Assembly: GCF_000763385.1 (NCBI RefSeq)
Contig: NZ_JQFA01000002.1
Span: forward strand, 2,728,001-2,792,000
Direction of reading: 5' to 3'
From: Leptolyngbya sp. KIOST-1
GTDB taxonomy: Bacteria; Cyanobacteriota; Cyanobacteriia; Phormidesmidales; Phormidesmidaceae
Length of the DNA stretch: 64,000 nt
Part shown: piece after piece, positions 44,267-53,278 of the stretch
Layout of the letters: the number at the start of each line of letters is the position of its first letter
Position numbering within the stretch: position 1 is the stretch's first letter
Notes under the pieces: model-generated
Database searches by the model: none
The model's input: the letters and a program-made list of their open reading frames with translations, nothing else
What the model was told of the DNA's origin: nothing
Program-made: the position numbers and the translations under genes

Positions 44267-44578
44267 ATGCAGGCCAGTGACTCGTCAGAGGGATTTCAGC
44301 AGCAGGTCCTGTCGGAGCTGCGGCAAATTAACCAGCGGCTTGACCGGGTAGAAACTGACATCGGCAATGTCAAGGCCGATCTTGGCCGGGTAGAAGTCGA
44401 TGTTGAAAAGCTCAATTTCAAGTTTGACACTTACCAGAATGCCTCGGATCAGGTGATGCGGCTGGCCACCACCATTGTGATTGCCGCCGCCTCGGTGGTG
44501 ATTCTGTCGCCGGTTTTGCAGGCGATTACCCCGGCCATCAGCGCTCTGGTTACCGGGGTAGCGGCGGGGAACAGCTGA
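44267..44578 (+). CDS. Coiled-coil protein with C-terminal membrane helix
   Basis: A 103-residue protein starting at ATG 44267 (the preceding GTG is also possible). Residues 10-60 are a heptad-patterned coiled coil (ELRQINQRLDRVETDIGNVKADLGRVEVDVEKLNFKFDTY); residues 68-90 are one transmembrane helix. No family is recognised. Many small cyanobacterial proteins share this plan; function unknown. Confidence 0.6.
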   Translation: MQASDSSEGFQQQVLSELRQINQRLDRVETDIGNVKADLGRVEVDVEKLNFKFDTYQNASDQVMRLATTIVIAAASVVILSPVLQAITPAISALVTGVAAGNS

Positions 44579-44640
44579 TACGGTTTTGGACTTTGGATTG
44601 GTGATTTTAGATTAGTGATTTTACCCGTGGGAATCCTGCA

Positions 44641-45495
44641 TCAGGCGAAGACCACGGTGCGGTTGCCGTAGACCAGGGTGCGGTTTTGCAGGTGCAGGCG
44701 CACGGCGCGGGCCAGCACAATGCGCTCGACATCTTTGCCTTTGCGAATTAGCTCCTTTACATCGTCGCGGTGGCTGATGCGCACCACATCCTGCTCGATG
44801 ATTGGGCCTTCGTCCAGGTCAGAGGTGACGTAGTGGGCGGTGGCCCCAATGATCTTCACCCCCCGCTGGAAGGCGCGGTGGTAGGGGTTGGCGCCCATGA
44901 AGGCGGGCAAAAACGAGTGGTGAATGTTGATGACGCGATCGTACTGCTCCAAAAAATTGGGGCTGAGCACCTGCATGTACTTGGCCAGCACCACCAGGTC
45001 GATGTTGTACTTCTCTAATAACTCAAGCTGCTTTTGCTCCTGCTCGGGCTTGGTGTCCTTGGTGATGGGCAGGTGCTCAAAGGCGATGCCAAACTGATCG
45101 GCAATCGGCTTGAGGTGGGGGTGGTTGCTGACAATCAGCGGAATTTCGGCCTTGAACTCCCCCGCCTTGTGCCGCCAGAGCAGGTCGAGCAGGCAGTGGT
45201 CTTGATGGCTAACCCAGATCGACAGCCGGGGCACCGCGTCGGAAAAGTGAAGCTGCCAGGTGGCCCCCAGGGGTTGCGCGATCGCCCCAAAGGCTGCTCC
45301 AATGATCTCCCTGGGCAGGTTAAACCCCTCCAGCTCCCACTCCAACCGCGACAAAAACAGCCCCGCCTCTGGGTCGCGGTGCTGGTCGGCGTGGAGAATG
45401 TTGCCGCCGTTGGCGTAGATAAAGTTGGCAATTTTGGCCACCAGCCCCTTCTGATCGGGGCAGGAGAACAGCAGAATGGCGGTGGGAGAGGCCAT
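44641..45495 (-). CDS. purU: Formyltetrahydrofolate deformylase
   Basis: A 284-residue enzyme that hydrolyses 10-formyl-THF to formate and THF, balancing one-carbon pools. An N-terminal ACT domain (residues 5-80: LLFSCPDQKGLVAKIANFIYANGGNILHADQH) precedes the formyltransferase-like domain, with LAKYMQVLSPNFL, INIHHSFLPAFMGANPYHRAFQRGVKIIGATAHYVTSDLDEGPII (catalytic Asn/His/Asp set). Normal length. A G-rich minisatellite and a GGTGGGCA palindrome lie just upstream of the start. Confidence 0.96.
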   Translation of the reverse strand: MASPTAILLFSCPDQKGLVAKIANFIYANGGNILHADQHRDPEAGLFLSRLEWELEGFNLPREIIGAAFGAIAQPLGATWQLHFSDAVPRLSIWVSHQDHCLLDLLWRHKAGEFKAEIPLIVSNHPHLKPIADQFGIAFEHLPITKDTKPEQEQKQLELLEKYNIDLVVLAKYMQVLSPNFLEQYDRVINIHHSFLPAFMGANPYHRAFQRGVKIIGATAHYVTSDLDEGPIIEQDVVRISHRDDVKELIRKGKDVERIVLARAVRLHLQNRTLVYGNRTVVFA

Positions 45496-45638
45496 GGGGG
45501 AGTGGATGGGTGGGAGGGTGGATGGGTGGATAGGCAGGTAGGGTGGGCACTGCCCACCAACTCCTCTGCGCTACTCAACCATTGAATGAGGACAGCACAA
45601 ACAGACGAATTGGCCTAGATTAGCACCCCTGATTGAGA

Positions 45639-46349
45639 TCAATTGGTGGTTTCTGCGTCGTTTTCTGTGGCCTCTGGAGCAGCGGGGGTGGCGGGAGAAT
45701 CGTTCGGTTCGGCTGCATCCTCTGGAGTTTGGCTACCGTTGGGAATGGCCGCATCCTCTTCCCCAGCTTCAGCATCCGGCGTCTCGACGGGCATTAGCCA
45801 CTCTTCTAGAGGGCGGTTGATGCCGTTGGCCACGTCGCGGGTGACGACGAGTACTGAATATTCTGTTCCTTCCTGTGGGGGCCAGGGATCGGGGTCAATG
45901 ACAGCGTAGTTGGCGTTGCCGCTGAAGTCAGGACCACCCAAAACCAGTTCGTGCTCGGTACCGTCGTTGAGGGTGACGGTGACGATGCCGACTGGGGCGT
46001 TAAAACCAAAGTCGGTGGCCTGGTCCGCTGTCATGGTCACGGTTTGCAGCGGCGAGTCGGTGTTGAGGCGGCTGAGCAGGAAAGCCACCGCCCCCGGTTC
46101 GGCCACCGCGTTTTCAGGGGCTGTCATCTGCCAGTTGCCGTCGTCGTCCTGCTCAAACACCAGGGTTTCGTCGCCGCGATCGACGGTGAGAGTAGCGACG
46201 TCGGCTTCTTCAAAGGTGAGGATGGGACCGGTGGCAGTTTGGGTGGTGGCGGTGGGAAACTGCGATCGCTGCGACTCGGCAATCAGCACCCCCGCCCCCA
46301 GCAAAAAGGCAGCCCCAACCAGAATCAATGTACTGCGCTGAAATTTCAT
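45639..46349 (-). CDS. DUF4340 secreted/membrane-anchored protein
   Basis: A 236-residue protein starting MKFQRSTLILVGAAFLLGAGVLI at 46349, an N-terminal signal-anchor. The body (about 35-180) holds DUF4340 features: repeated segments TLTVDRGDETLVFEQDDDGNWQMTAPE, FLLSRLNTDSPLQTV and VTLNDGTEHELVLGG. The tail (185-236) is Glu/Ala/Pro-rich. DUF4340 proteins in other bacteria accompany gliding/ABC transporter genes, but none is near. An earlier TTG is rejected because the ATG has GAGGG close upstream. Confidence 0.8.
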   Translation of the reverse strand: MKFQRSTLILVGAAFLLGAGVLIAESQRSQFPTATTQTATGPILTFEEADVATLTVDRGDETLVFEQDDDGNWQMTAPENAVAEPGAVAFLLSRLNTDSPLQTVTMTADQATDFGFNAPVGIVTVTLNDGTEHELVLGGPDFSGNANYAVIDPDPWPPQEGTEYSVLVVTRDVANGINRPLEEWLMPVETPDAEAGEEDAAIPNGSQTPEDAAEPNDSPATPAAPEATENDAETTN

Positions 46350-46478
46350 AGCCCTCAAACCGCGACGCTCAGAATCAGCGAAATCGTGATGTGCTGATCC
46401 ATCCTACGACCTGAGGGGCAGATTGTAGTGTTAGTCATCGAATGCGCTCAGCGAGGCCGAGCGCAGCCTGACAACGGC

Positions 46479-47897
46479 TTAAGCGGCGGATAGAGCCGGG
46501 GCGGGTGCGTTTGTGGCCGAGAGCTGGGCCAAAATGCCGTTGACGTTGGCTTTGGCGTCACCAAACAGCATCAGCGTGTTGTCGTTGAAGAAGAGGGGGT
46601 TTTCAACCCCGGCGTAGCCCGACGACAGGCTGCGCTTGAGCACAACTACGGTACCCGCCTCCCACACTTCCATCACCGGCATGCCGGCGATCGCGCTGCT
46701 GGGGTCGTATTTGGCGCTGGGGTTCACCGTGTCGTTGGCCCCAATCACCAGCACCAGGTCGGTGTGGGGAAAGTCGTCGTTGATTTCGTCCATCTCCAGC
46801 ACAATGTCGTAGGGCACGTTGGCCTCAGCCAGCAGCACGTTCATGTGGCCGGGCATGCGTCCCGCCACGGGGTGAATGCCAAAGCGCACCTGCTTACCCT
46901 GGTTACGCAGCAGGCGAGTGATTTCAGCGACGGCGTGCTGGGCCTGGGCCACGGCCATCCCGTAGCCGGGCACAATGACTACGCTCTGGGCGTTGGCCAG
47001 CAGGTCGTTCACCTCACTGGTGCTGGTGCTGGTGGCGCTGCCCTGAAGGGCGGTTTTGCTGGTGCCGCTGGCGGTTTCACCAAAGCCCCCCAGCACCACA
47101 TTCAAAAAGGAACGATTCATGCCTTTGCACATGATGTAGCTGAGAATGGCCCCGCTGCTGCCCACCAGTGCCCCGGTAATGATCAGCAGGTCGTTGTTGA
47201 GCATGAAGCCCGCCGCCGCCGAGGCTAGACCGGAATAGCTATTCAGCAGGGAGATCACTACGGCCATATCGGCCCCGCCGATCGCCATCACGATCACAAT
47301 GCCAAAGATGCCTGCGATCGCCGTCATCGCCCCCAGCGCCAGCAAAGGACTGCTGCCCGTGGCAGTGAGGAAGGGCGCTCCGAGAACGGCGATCGCCCCC
47401 AGCATTCCCAGCGTGATCACGTGACGAGCGGGCAGCAGCACCGCCCGGCTGGGCACCCAGCCCCGCAGCTTGGCCACCGCAATCATCGACCCGGTAAAGG
47501 TGACGATGCCGATAAACACCCCCACGTAGATTTCCACTCGGTGAACGATCACATCCCCGCCGCTCAGGGCGGTGCTGGGCTGGAGATACTCGGCAAAGCC
47601 CACCAGCACGGCGGCTAAGCCCACAAAGCTATTGAGCAGAGCCACCATCTCAGGCATGTCGGTCATGGCTACGCGGGAGGCGGCCAGCACCCCCACCAGC
47701 ACCCCCAGGCCAATGGAGCCAAGTTGAATTGGGTAGCCCTGGCTGATGGCGGCAGTGGCGGCAAAGGCGATCGCCATTCCAAGAATGCCCAGCAAGTTTC
47801 CTCGTTTGGCGGTTTCAGGCTGCGACAGCCCCGCCAGACTGAGAATAAACAGGGCGCTGGCGACGATGTAGGCGGTGGTTACGAGGTTATTTTCCAT
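46479..47897 (-). CDS. pntB: NAD(P) transhydrogenase subunit beta
   Basis: A 472-residue subunit of the proton-translocating transhydrogenase. Residues 1-265 are membrane helices; residues about 295-472 are the NADP(H)-binding domain III ([50 protein letters not shown]). It couples proton movement to hydride transfer between NADH and NADP+, supporting mixotrophic growth in cyanobacteria. pntA lies upstream on the same strand; the 132-base gap between them is filled with a G-rich minisatellite. Confidence 0.97.
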   Translation of the reverse strand: MENNLVTTAYIVASALFILSLAGLSQPETAKRGNLLGILGMAIAFAATAAISQGYPIQLGSIGLGVLVGVLAASRVAMTDMPEMVALLNSFVGLAAVLVGFAEYLQPSTALSGGDVIVHRVEIYVGVFIGIVTFTGSMIAVAKLRGWVPSRAVLLPARHVITLGMLGAIAVLGAPFLTATGSSPLLALGAMTAIAGIFGIVIVMAIGGADMAVVISLLNSYSGLASAAAGFMLNNDLLIITGALVGSSGAILSYIMCKGMNRSFLNVVLGGFGETASGTSKTALQGSATSTSTSEVNDLLANAQSVVIVPGYGMAVAQAQHAVAEITRLLRNQGKQVRFGIHPVAGRMPGHMNVLLAEANVPYDIVLEMDEINDDFPHTDLVLVIGANDTVNPSAKYDPSSAIAGMPVMEVWEAGTVVVLKRSLSSGYAGVENPLFFNDNTLMLFGDAKANVNGILAQLSATNAPAPALSAA

Positions 47898-47904
47898 ATC
47901 TGGG

Positions 47905-47992
47905 GAAATGAGGGGACGGAGGGGTGGGGAAGATGGGGGGATGGGGAATAGGGAAGATGAGGGGATGGGGAAGATGGGGGGATGGGGAGGTT
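47905..47992. repeat. G-rich minisatellite between pntA and pntB
   Basis: Repeats of GATGGGGGGATGGGGAA type on the plus strand. In the pntA-pntB transcript it would be C-rich, but as DNA the plus strand can form G-quadruplexes. It separates two genes that are normally close. Confidence 0.8.
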
Positions 47993-48029
47993 GTCGTTAC
48001 TTCCTTACCTTCCTCACTCCTCACCATCT

Positions 48030-49643
48030 CTACTTGTGAAACATGTTCAGCATCCGCTGGGAGACCATGAAGCCCCCTGCGATGTTGACGGTGCCGAGGA
48101 AGAGGGCGATCGCCCCCAGGATTGTGATCGGTGAGGCAATGTTGCCTGAGATCTGGAGCATGCCGCCGATGATGATGATGCCGCTAATGGCATTGGTGAC
48201 GCTCATCAGGGGGGTATGGAGGCTGGGGGATACATCCCAGATCACCTTCCAGCCCAAAAAGCTGGCCAACACAAAGACGGTCAGGTGGGTCATAAACGAG
48301 GCTGGAGCCCAGAGGCCGATGGCGACGCAGGCCAGACCGATGAGCACGGGCCACAGCAGCTGGGTGTACCAGGGTTTGGACGTCGGGGCCGAGGCTTCGC
48401 CAGCCGGAGCGGCAGTTGGGGTGCTGGGGGCCGGGGCTGGGGCCTCGACCTTGGGCGGCGGCCAGGTCACCTGCCCGTTGTGAATCACGGTGGTGGCGCG
48501 AATCACCTGGTCGTCCATATCAACGTCGAACGCCTTGGCGCCGCCCAGGTCACTGAGCAAGTGCACCAGGTTGTTGCCATAGAGCTGGCTGGCCTGGGCG
48601 GCCATCCGGCTGGGCAGATCGGTGAGGCCGATGATGGTGACGCCATTGTGGCTGCTAATTTCGCCGGGCTGAGTGACTTCGCAGTTGCCCCCCTGCTCAG
48701 CGGCCAGGTCCACCACCACCGAGCCGGGTTTCATGCTCTCGACCATCTCCTGGGTGATCAGCAGGGGGGCAGGTTTGCCGGGGATCAGTGCCGTGGTGAT
48801 GATGATATCCACGTCCCTGGCCTGCTGAGCGAACAAGGCCATCTCAGCGGCAATGAAGGCGGGGCTCATCACCTTGGCGTAGCCGCCTTCGCCGCTGCCG
48901 TCTTCATCGAAGTGCAGCTCCAAAAACTCGGCCCCGAGACTCTGCACCTGCTCTTTGACCACCAGGCGAGTGTCAAAGGCTTTGACGATCGCCCCCAGGC
49001 TCTTGGCCGCGCCGATCGCCGCCAGCCCCGCCACCCCTACCCCAATCACCATCACCTTGGCGGGGGGCATTTTGCCCGCAGCGGTAATCTGGCCGGTGAA
49101 GCAGCGGCCAAAGTGGCTGGCGGCCTCGATCACCGCCCGGTAACCGCCGATGTTGGCCATAGAGCTGAGGGCGTCAAGCTTTTGGGCGCGGGAGATGCGG
49201 GGCACCGAATCCATCGCCAGCACCGTGCCGCCCCGGTCGGCCAACTGCTCTAGCAGTTCAGGGTTTTGGGCCGGCCAGATGAAGCTAATCAGGGTTTGTT
49301 CAGGCCGCAGCAGGGTGGCCTCGTGGCGATCGAGGGTGGGGTGGTGCTGGGGCGATCGCACCTTGAGCACCACATCAGCCGTCTCCCACAGGCTGGCAGC
49401 ATCCGTGACGATGGTGCAGCCAGCGGCTTCGTAGGCGCTATCAGTAAAGCTGGCCCCGGCCCCGGCCTGGGTTTCGACCAGCACCTCAAAGCCCAGCTTT
49501 TGAAGTTTTTTGGCGGTCTCCGGGGTGGCGGCTACCCGCTGTTCACCAGCAAAAATTTCCTTAGGAATACCAATCTTGAGGGCCGTCGGGATGGCATCTG
49601 CCACAGGGGCCACGGAGTTTTCTTGGGGAGCAGCAATGGTCAT
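48030..49643 (-). CDS. pntA: NAD(P) transhydrogenase subunit alpha, fused form
   Basis: A 537-residue subunit combining the NAD(H)-binding domain I (residues about 20-395; GIPKEIFAGEQRVAATPETAKKLQKLGFEV, VMVIGVGVAGLAAIGAAKSLGA, VVDLAAEQGGNCE) with a Pro/Ala-rich linker (about 400-430) and four membrane helices (about 432-535). Some bacteria split this into PntAA and PntAB; here both are in one chain. It probably heads the pntAB operon. Three tandem palindromes at 49815-49856 lie about 170 bases upstream of its start. Confidence 0.97.
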   Translation of the reverse strand: MTIAAPQENSVAPVADAIPTALKIGIPKEIFAGEQRVAATPETAKKLQKLGFEVLVETQAGAGASFTDSAYEAAGCTIVTDAASLWETADVVLKVRSPQHHPTLDRHEATLLRPEQTLISFIWPAQNPELLEQLADRGGTVLAMDSVPRISRAQKLDALSSMANIGGYRAVIEAASHFGRCFTGQITAAGKMPPAKVMVIGVGVAGLAAIGAAKSLGAIVKAFDTRLVVKEQVQSLGAEFLELHFDEDGSGEGGYAKVMSPAFIAAEMALFAQQARDVDIIITTALIPGKPAPLLITQEMVESMKPGSVVVDLAAEQGGNCEVTQPGEISSHNGVTIIGLTDLPSRMAAQASQLYGNNLVHLLSDLGGAKAFDVDMDDQVIRATTVIHNGQVTWPPPKVEAPAPAPSTPTAAPAGEASAPTSKPWYTQLLWPVLIGLACVAIGLWAPASFMTHLTVFVLASFLGWKVIWDVSPSLHTPLMSVTNAISGIIIIGGMLQISGNIASPITILGAIALFLGTVNIAGGFMVSQRMLNMFHK

Positions 49644-50381
49644 GGGTGATGATTAAAAGAAGTGGTCTTAAACAGCGGAAATCCAGCGGAATCAGGCGCG
49701 AGAACCGGGCGAATTGACTACTGAAGCATTTACCAAAACGTTTGAGGGGCAAGCATCACGCACCGCGTGGCTAACGGACCGTTCCCCCAACCCTACAACC
49801 TGCGGTTAAGCCCTGTGTTTAAACACCCTGTGATTAAACACTTTGTGATTAATCACTTAGCAGCGGTACGGGTAACTGTTAGGGGCTCTAAAAACCAAAG
49901 TTTTGGAAACCCAAAATTTGAAACTCTGAGTTCAACCCGACGGGACTGAACGCCGCCCTGGAGCCTACTCATAATGCTTAATTTGACTCAACTTGCCGAC
50001 CTTGGCCCTGGCTAACTGATTATTACCATCCTCGCTAGCGAGCTGAACAGCTGAGATATCCAGATTGTTTTTTGATTTCAACGAAACTCAACCGGGGGAT
50101 CGCAATAGAGTTTTTCAGAATGGACAAAGGGGAGCGGTGGGGACGACGGCGCAGCGTTGAAGCAGATCCGCAAGGGCCAGTTTCGACGCTAAACTGCGAA
50201 GTCCTGGCTCAAACTCTGACAGACTACCCAACGAGCGCTTTCTGGCATGTTAAGGGTGATGCCAAAGCAGAGGGGGCAAATTTTAAGAATGTTTTATAAG
50301 TTTTGCTCCCCCTCCCAGGCGAGTGTCAACGATAAAAAACAAAATATTCTTTTGTAAAGACGCAGCCTCGCGATCTTGCGC
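49644..50381. other. Long intergenic region upstream of pntA
   Basis: 738 bases, more A+T-rich than the rest of the window, with no supported gene. A 75-codon open frame (50072-50299) has no Shine-Dalgarno sequence or recognisable similarity. The region carries three tandem palindromes (49815-49856) and short A/T runs suited to a pntA promoter. Confidence 0.5.
49815..49856. promoter_or_regulatory. Three tandem palindromes at 15-bp period
   Basis: GTGTTTAAACAC (49815-49826), GTGATTAAACAC (49830-49841) and GTGATTAATCAC (49845-49856) start exactly 15 bp apart. The first and third are perfect palindromes; the second is the hybrid of both. This looks like a cooperative operator array for a dimeric regulator, upstream of pntA. 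Confidence 0.7.
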
Positions 50382-51149
50382 TCAATCGTTTGTCGTCAAA
50401 GCGTTGACCAACTCCAAAAATCCCTCCACTTCCTCGGCGTGGGCGATGTAAGCGGGGTGATAGGTGAGGTGCTGCCAGTAGTCTTTTACGTTGGCGACCC
50501 CCACGGACTGGGGAAAAACGCTGGGATCAAACAGGCTCACGTCGTTGGGGCTGTCGCCCAGGGTGATGACTTCGCTTGAGGCAATGGGTGCAAAGTACCG
50601 CTGCAATACCTTGAGCAGCCCGGTGGCCTTGGACTGGCCCAGTTTGAACAGGTGGCACTGCACCGTACTGTAGGTAAAACCCCAGCCCAGGGCCTGGCAC
50701 AGCTTGGCCATGGCCTCCAGATCGGCGGTTGAAAACCCCTGGAGATCAAAGGTCCAGTCGGTGAGCCGGAAACGGTTGTCATCGGATTCTTGCAGCTGGG
50801 GCCAGCGCCAGCGGAGTTGCTGAAAAGCCTCACTGAGCTGCTGGCGATGGACCACCAGGTCAGGAATATCGACCAGCAGTTCTGGAGACCCATGGGGGGG
50901 AAAGTACACCCCACCGTTTTCGGCCATGGCTCCGGTAACGGGCAGGTAGTGGGCCAGACCGTTGACCCACCCCGCCGATCGGCCGGTGACCAGCAGGGTG
51001 GGAATGCCTGCCCCCTGGAGCTGCTCTAGCCCGGTGAGCAGAGCGGCGGTAAACTTGCCCTGGTGCGTCAGGGTGCCATCCACGTCGGTAGCCAGCAGCT
51101 TGACGGCCTGGGAAAACCCATGGCTGGGTAATGGTTGAACTTCGCCCAT
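50382..51149 (-). CDS. HAD-family phosphatase, Cof/sucrose-phosphatase type
   Basis: A 255-residue hydrolase. Motif I is LLATDVDGTLT (nucleophile and acid/base Asp), motif II LLVTGRSAGWV, and motif IV ITLGDSPNDVSLFD; between them a C2-type cap is present. This layout fits Cof-like and sucrose- or mannosylglycerate-phosphate phosphatases. The substrate is not evident. It stands alone, divergent from the M15 peptidase gene with 154 bases between. Confidence 0.85.
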   Translation of the reverse strand: MGEVQPLPSHGFSQAVKLLATDVDGTLTHQGKFTAALLTGLEQLQGAGIPTLLVTGRSAGWVNGLAHYLPVTGAMAENGGVYFPPHGSPELLVDIPDLVVHRQQLSEAFQQLRWRWPQLQESDDNRFRLTDWTFDLQGFSTADLEAMAKLCQALGWGFTYSTVQCHLFKLGQSKATGLLKVLQRYFAPIASSEVITLGDSPNDVSLFDPSVFPQSVGVANVKDYWQHLTYHPAYIAHAEEVEGFLELVNALTTND

Positions 51150-51303
51150 CGGGTCTACACTTTGTGGTTACGGTGAGTGGTGACTGTGAACAGGGTGGTT
51201 GTCCTGAGCATGCCGCTGTGACCAGGGCCGTGCGATCGCTGCGATCCGCACCCTGGTAACGCGAACGCCAGCCCCTACTACCAGCCAATTCTGACTTTCT
51301 GTT

Positions 51304-52965
51304 ATGAGCACGTTAGCACCGGATCAGCGCAACTACTACTATCTTTTGGAAGGCGCGCGGGCGGGGGTGCACAAGCCCCTGCTGGCGGCGCTCTACGCGG
51401 TGCAAAATCAGCCCCAGCTGGCCGATGGCGAAACCGGTCTGGGGATTGCGCCCATCCACCAGATTGAGATGGCCGAGGTCGACAGCTTTGCGGCCCAGGT
51501 CCAGTACGGGGCCAACACCCTTCGCAGCCTCACCAACAGCCTGGTGGAGCAGGGCTGGAGCGGAGCCGACATTTGGGATGCCAGCGTGGACCGCTACAGC
51601 GATCGCTTTTTGCAGGCCGTGGCCAAGGGATTTACCCCCGCCCTTGGCGATACCGGAGCCGCCCAGCTGGAGCCCAGCGACCCGGCGGCCCTGCTCCAGG
51701 CCTATTTAGAAGACATCAGCACCGACTACAGCGGGGCTCAACTGCCTCAAAACCTGGCCAAGCTAGACCCGGCCCTGCTGGCCTTCGCCGAGCGCCTGCC
51801 GCCCAGCTACAGCCGGCTCGACTTTCAGCGCCAGGCCCTGGTGGAGGCCGTGCGCCTGTGGCGACAGCTCGATACCGCCGAGGCCGCCTACGACGCCCTG
51901 GGCGTGCCCGCGATCGATCAGGTGCCCGATGAAGCGGCCCTGGACAACGCCCTGGTCGCCTTTGTACAGTCGGCGGTGCGCTACTACTCGGGCTACCCCA
52001 ACCAGCGGGAGGCCCTGATTCGCCTGGTGCAGATCTGGCGGCAGATGGATACCCGCGAAGAGGCGATCGCCTGGCTGCTCACCAACGATCCCTTTGCCCA
52101 CGAAACCAACCTGGAGATTGTCGATCCAGCCCTGATCGCCTTTGTGCAAAAAATTCCGGACCTCTACAGCGGCCAGGGCGACTGGCGCTTTGCCCTGACC
52201 GAGGGCTACCGCCGCTGGTTTGGCCTCGACTCGCGCAGCACCGCCATTCAGCGGCTGGGGATCGACCCCGACGACCTGGCTCAAAATCCCGAAAACCAGG
52301 CCGCTCTGGTGGCGGTGGCCCGCACCCTGGACCGCGCCCTGATCGATTTTGCCAACCGCATTCCCACCGCCTACACCCCGACGGAGCAGCAGCGGGAGGC
52401 CCTGATTCGCCTGGTGCAGATCTGGCGGCGACTGGAGGGCCGCATCCCCACCATTCAGTCGCTGTTTGAGGATGTGCGGCGGCTGGAACGAGCCGCCCCC
52501 GCCGTCCCCGAAGCCATGCCCGCCCCCATCCCGGCCCCGGCCCCACCCCGACCGGCCCGCTGGACCCCCACCAACCTCCAGCTCGATGCCAGCATTGTGC
52601 CCAACGGCAACTTTACCTGGGCCGAGGCCACCCGAGGCGGCTCCCGCCTGCCCCCTAACCAGGCTACCGTCGATGCCATCGTGCGAATTGCCACCCTGGC
52701 CCAGCAGGCCCGCGATCGCATTGGTCGGCCCTTTCTGGTCACCAGCTGGTACCGCCCAGCGGAGATCAACCGCCGCGTTGGCGGAGCCTCCCAGAGCCGT
52801 CACATCGTCGGCGACGCGATCGACTTTTACTGCGTTGGCCTCACCGGCAACCAGGTCTACTGGGCCCTCGACCCCTGGTGGCCCGGCGGTCTGGGCCGCT
52901 ATAGCCAGTTCCCAGCCCTGGTGCATATTGATGCGCGGGGGGTGAAGGCGAGGTGGAGGCATTAG
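51304..52965 (+). CDS. M15-family peptidase with four helical repeats
   Basis: A 553-residue protein. The N-terminal part (10-110; YYLLEGARAGVHKPLLAALYAVQ, GETGLGIAP) is a domain seen in cyanobacterial cell-wall-associated proteins. Four repeats of about 40-60 residues follow at 157, 217, 277 and 346 (each ALxAF...YSG..xQREALxxxVxxWRQ). A Pro-rich hinge (398-418) leads to the M15 zinc peptidase: SRHIVGDAIDFY (His500, Asp507) and VHID (His541). M15 enzymes of this type cut D-Ala peptide bonds in peptidoglycan. No signal peptide is visible, so export is uncertain. Confidence 0.85.
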   Translation: MSTLAPDQRNYYYLLEGARAGVHKPLLAALYAVQNQPQLADGETGLGIAPIHQIEMAEVDSFAAQVQYGANTLRSLTNSLVEQGWSGADIWDASVDRYSDRFLQAVAKGFTPALGDTGAAQLEPSDPAALLQAYLEDISTDYSGAQLPQNLAKLDPALLAFAERLPPSYSRLDFQRQALVEAVRLWRQLDTAEAAYDALGVPAIDQVPDEAALDNALVAFVQSAVRYYSGYPNQREALIRLVQIWRQMDTREEAIAWLLTNDPFAHETNLEIVDPALIAFVQKIPDLYSGQGDWRFALTEGYRRWFGLDSRSTAIQRLGIDPDDLAQNPENQAALVAVARTLDRALIDFANRIPTAYTPTEQQREALIRLVQIWRRLEGRIPTIQSLFEDVRRLERAAPAVPEAMPAPIPAPAPPRPARWTPTNLQLDASIVPNGNFTWAEATRGGSRLPPNQATVDAIVRIATLAQQARDRIGRPFLVTSWYRPAEINRRVGGASQSRHIVGDAIDFYCVGLTGNQVYWALDPWWPGGLGRYSQFPALVHIDARGVKARWRH

Positions 52966-53278
52966 GGTGGATGGGTAGGCGGGTGGATGGGTGGGTGGGT
53001 GCGGAGTGGTTTTCCGACGGTGAGGGGGTGAGGAAGGTGAGGGGGTGAGGGGTCTTTGTTGCCTGTAGACACGTTTGCAGAACAGAGGTTTAAACCGATG
53101 ATCGATTACCCCTTTCCGTTGGGTCCAGGGCGGCAAAGCTTTTGTTGGCACTCCTTTGGAGTGACGGTCCCTGGTCGAGGGGGTCTGGGGGCGATCGAAA
53201 AGCCCCCAGCGGCAGGCCTGGCTTGCAACCTCAATCTCCGCACCTCACAGCCCACGCCCCTACCAATCGATCAGAGCT
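52966..53278. repeat. Minisatellite and dispersed element copy B
   Basis: No gene. 52966-53060 is a G-rich minisatellite (GGGTGGATGGGTGGGTGGG, then GGTGAGGGGGTGAGG). 53077-53190 is copy B of the element at 44061-44150, in opposite orientation, with an extra insert holding the perfect hairpin CACTCC-TTT-GGAGTG (53149-53163). Confidence 0.75.

Noticed and set aside
43988-44267. Two overlapping short frames downstream of the glycosyltransferase
   Set aside because: Both read through dispersed element copy A; the shared peptide arises from the repeat.
50072-50299. 75-codon frame upstream of the phosphatase
   Set aside because: No Shine-Dalgarno, no recognisable similarity, in an A+T-rich gap with repeats.
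51763-53151. 462-codon open frame on the minus strand
   Set aside because: It lies antisense to the M15 peptidase gene and arises from high G+C third positions; the translation is Gly/Ala/Val-rich with no family features.
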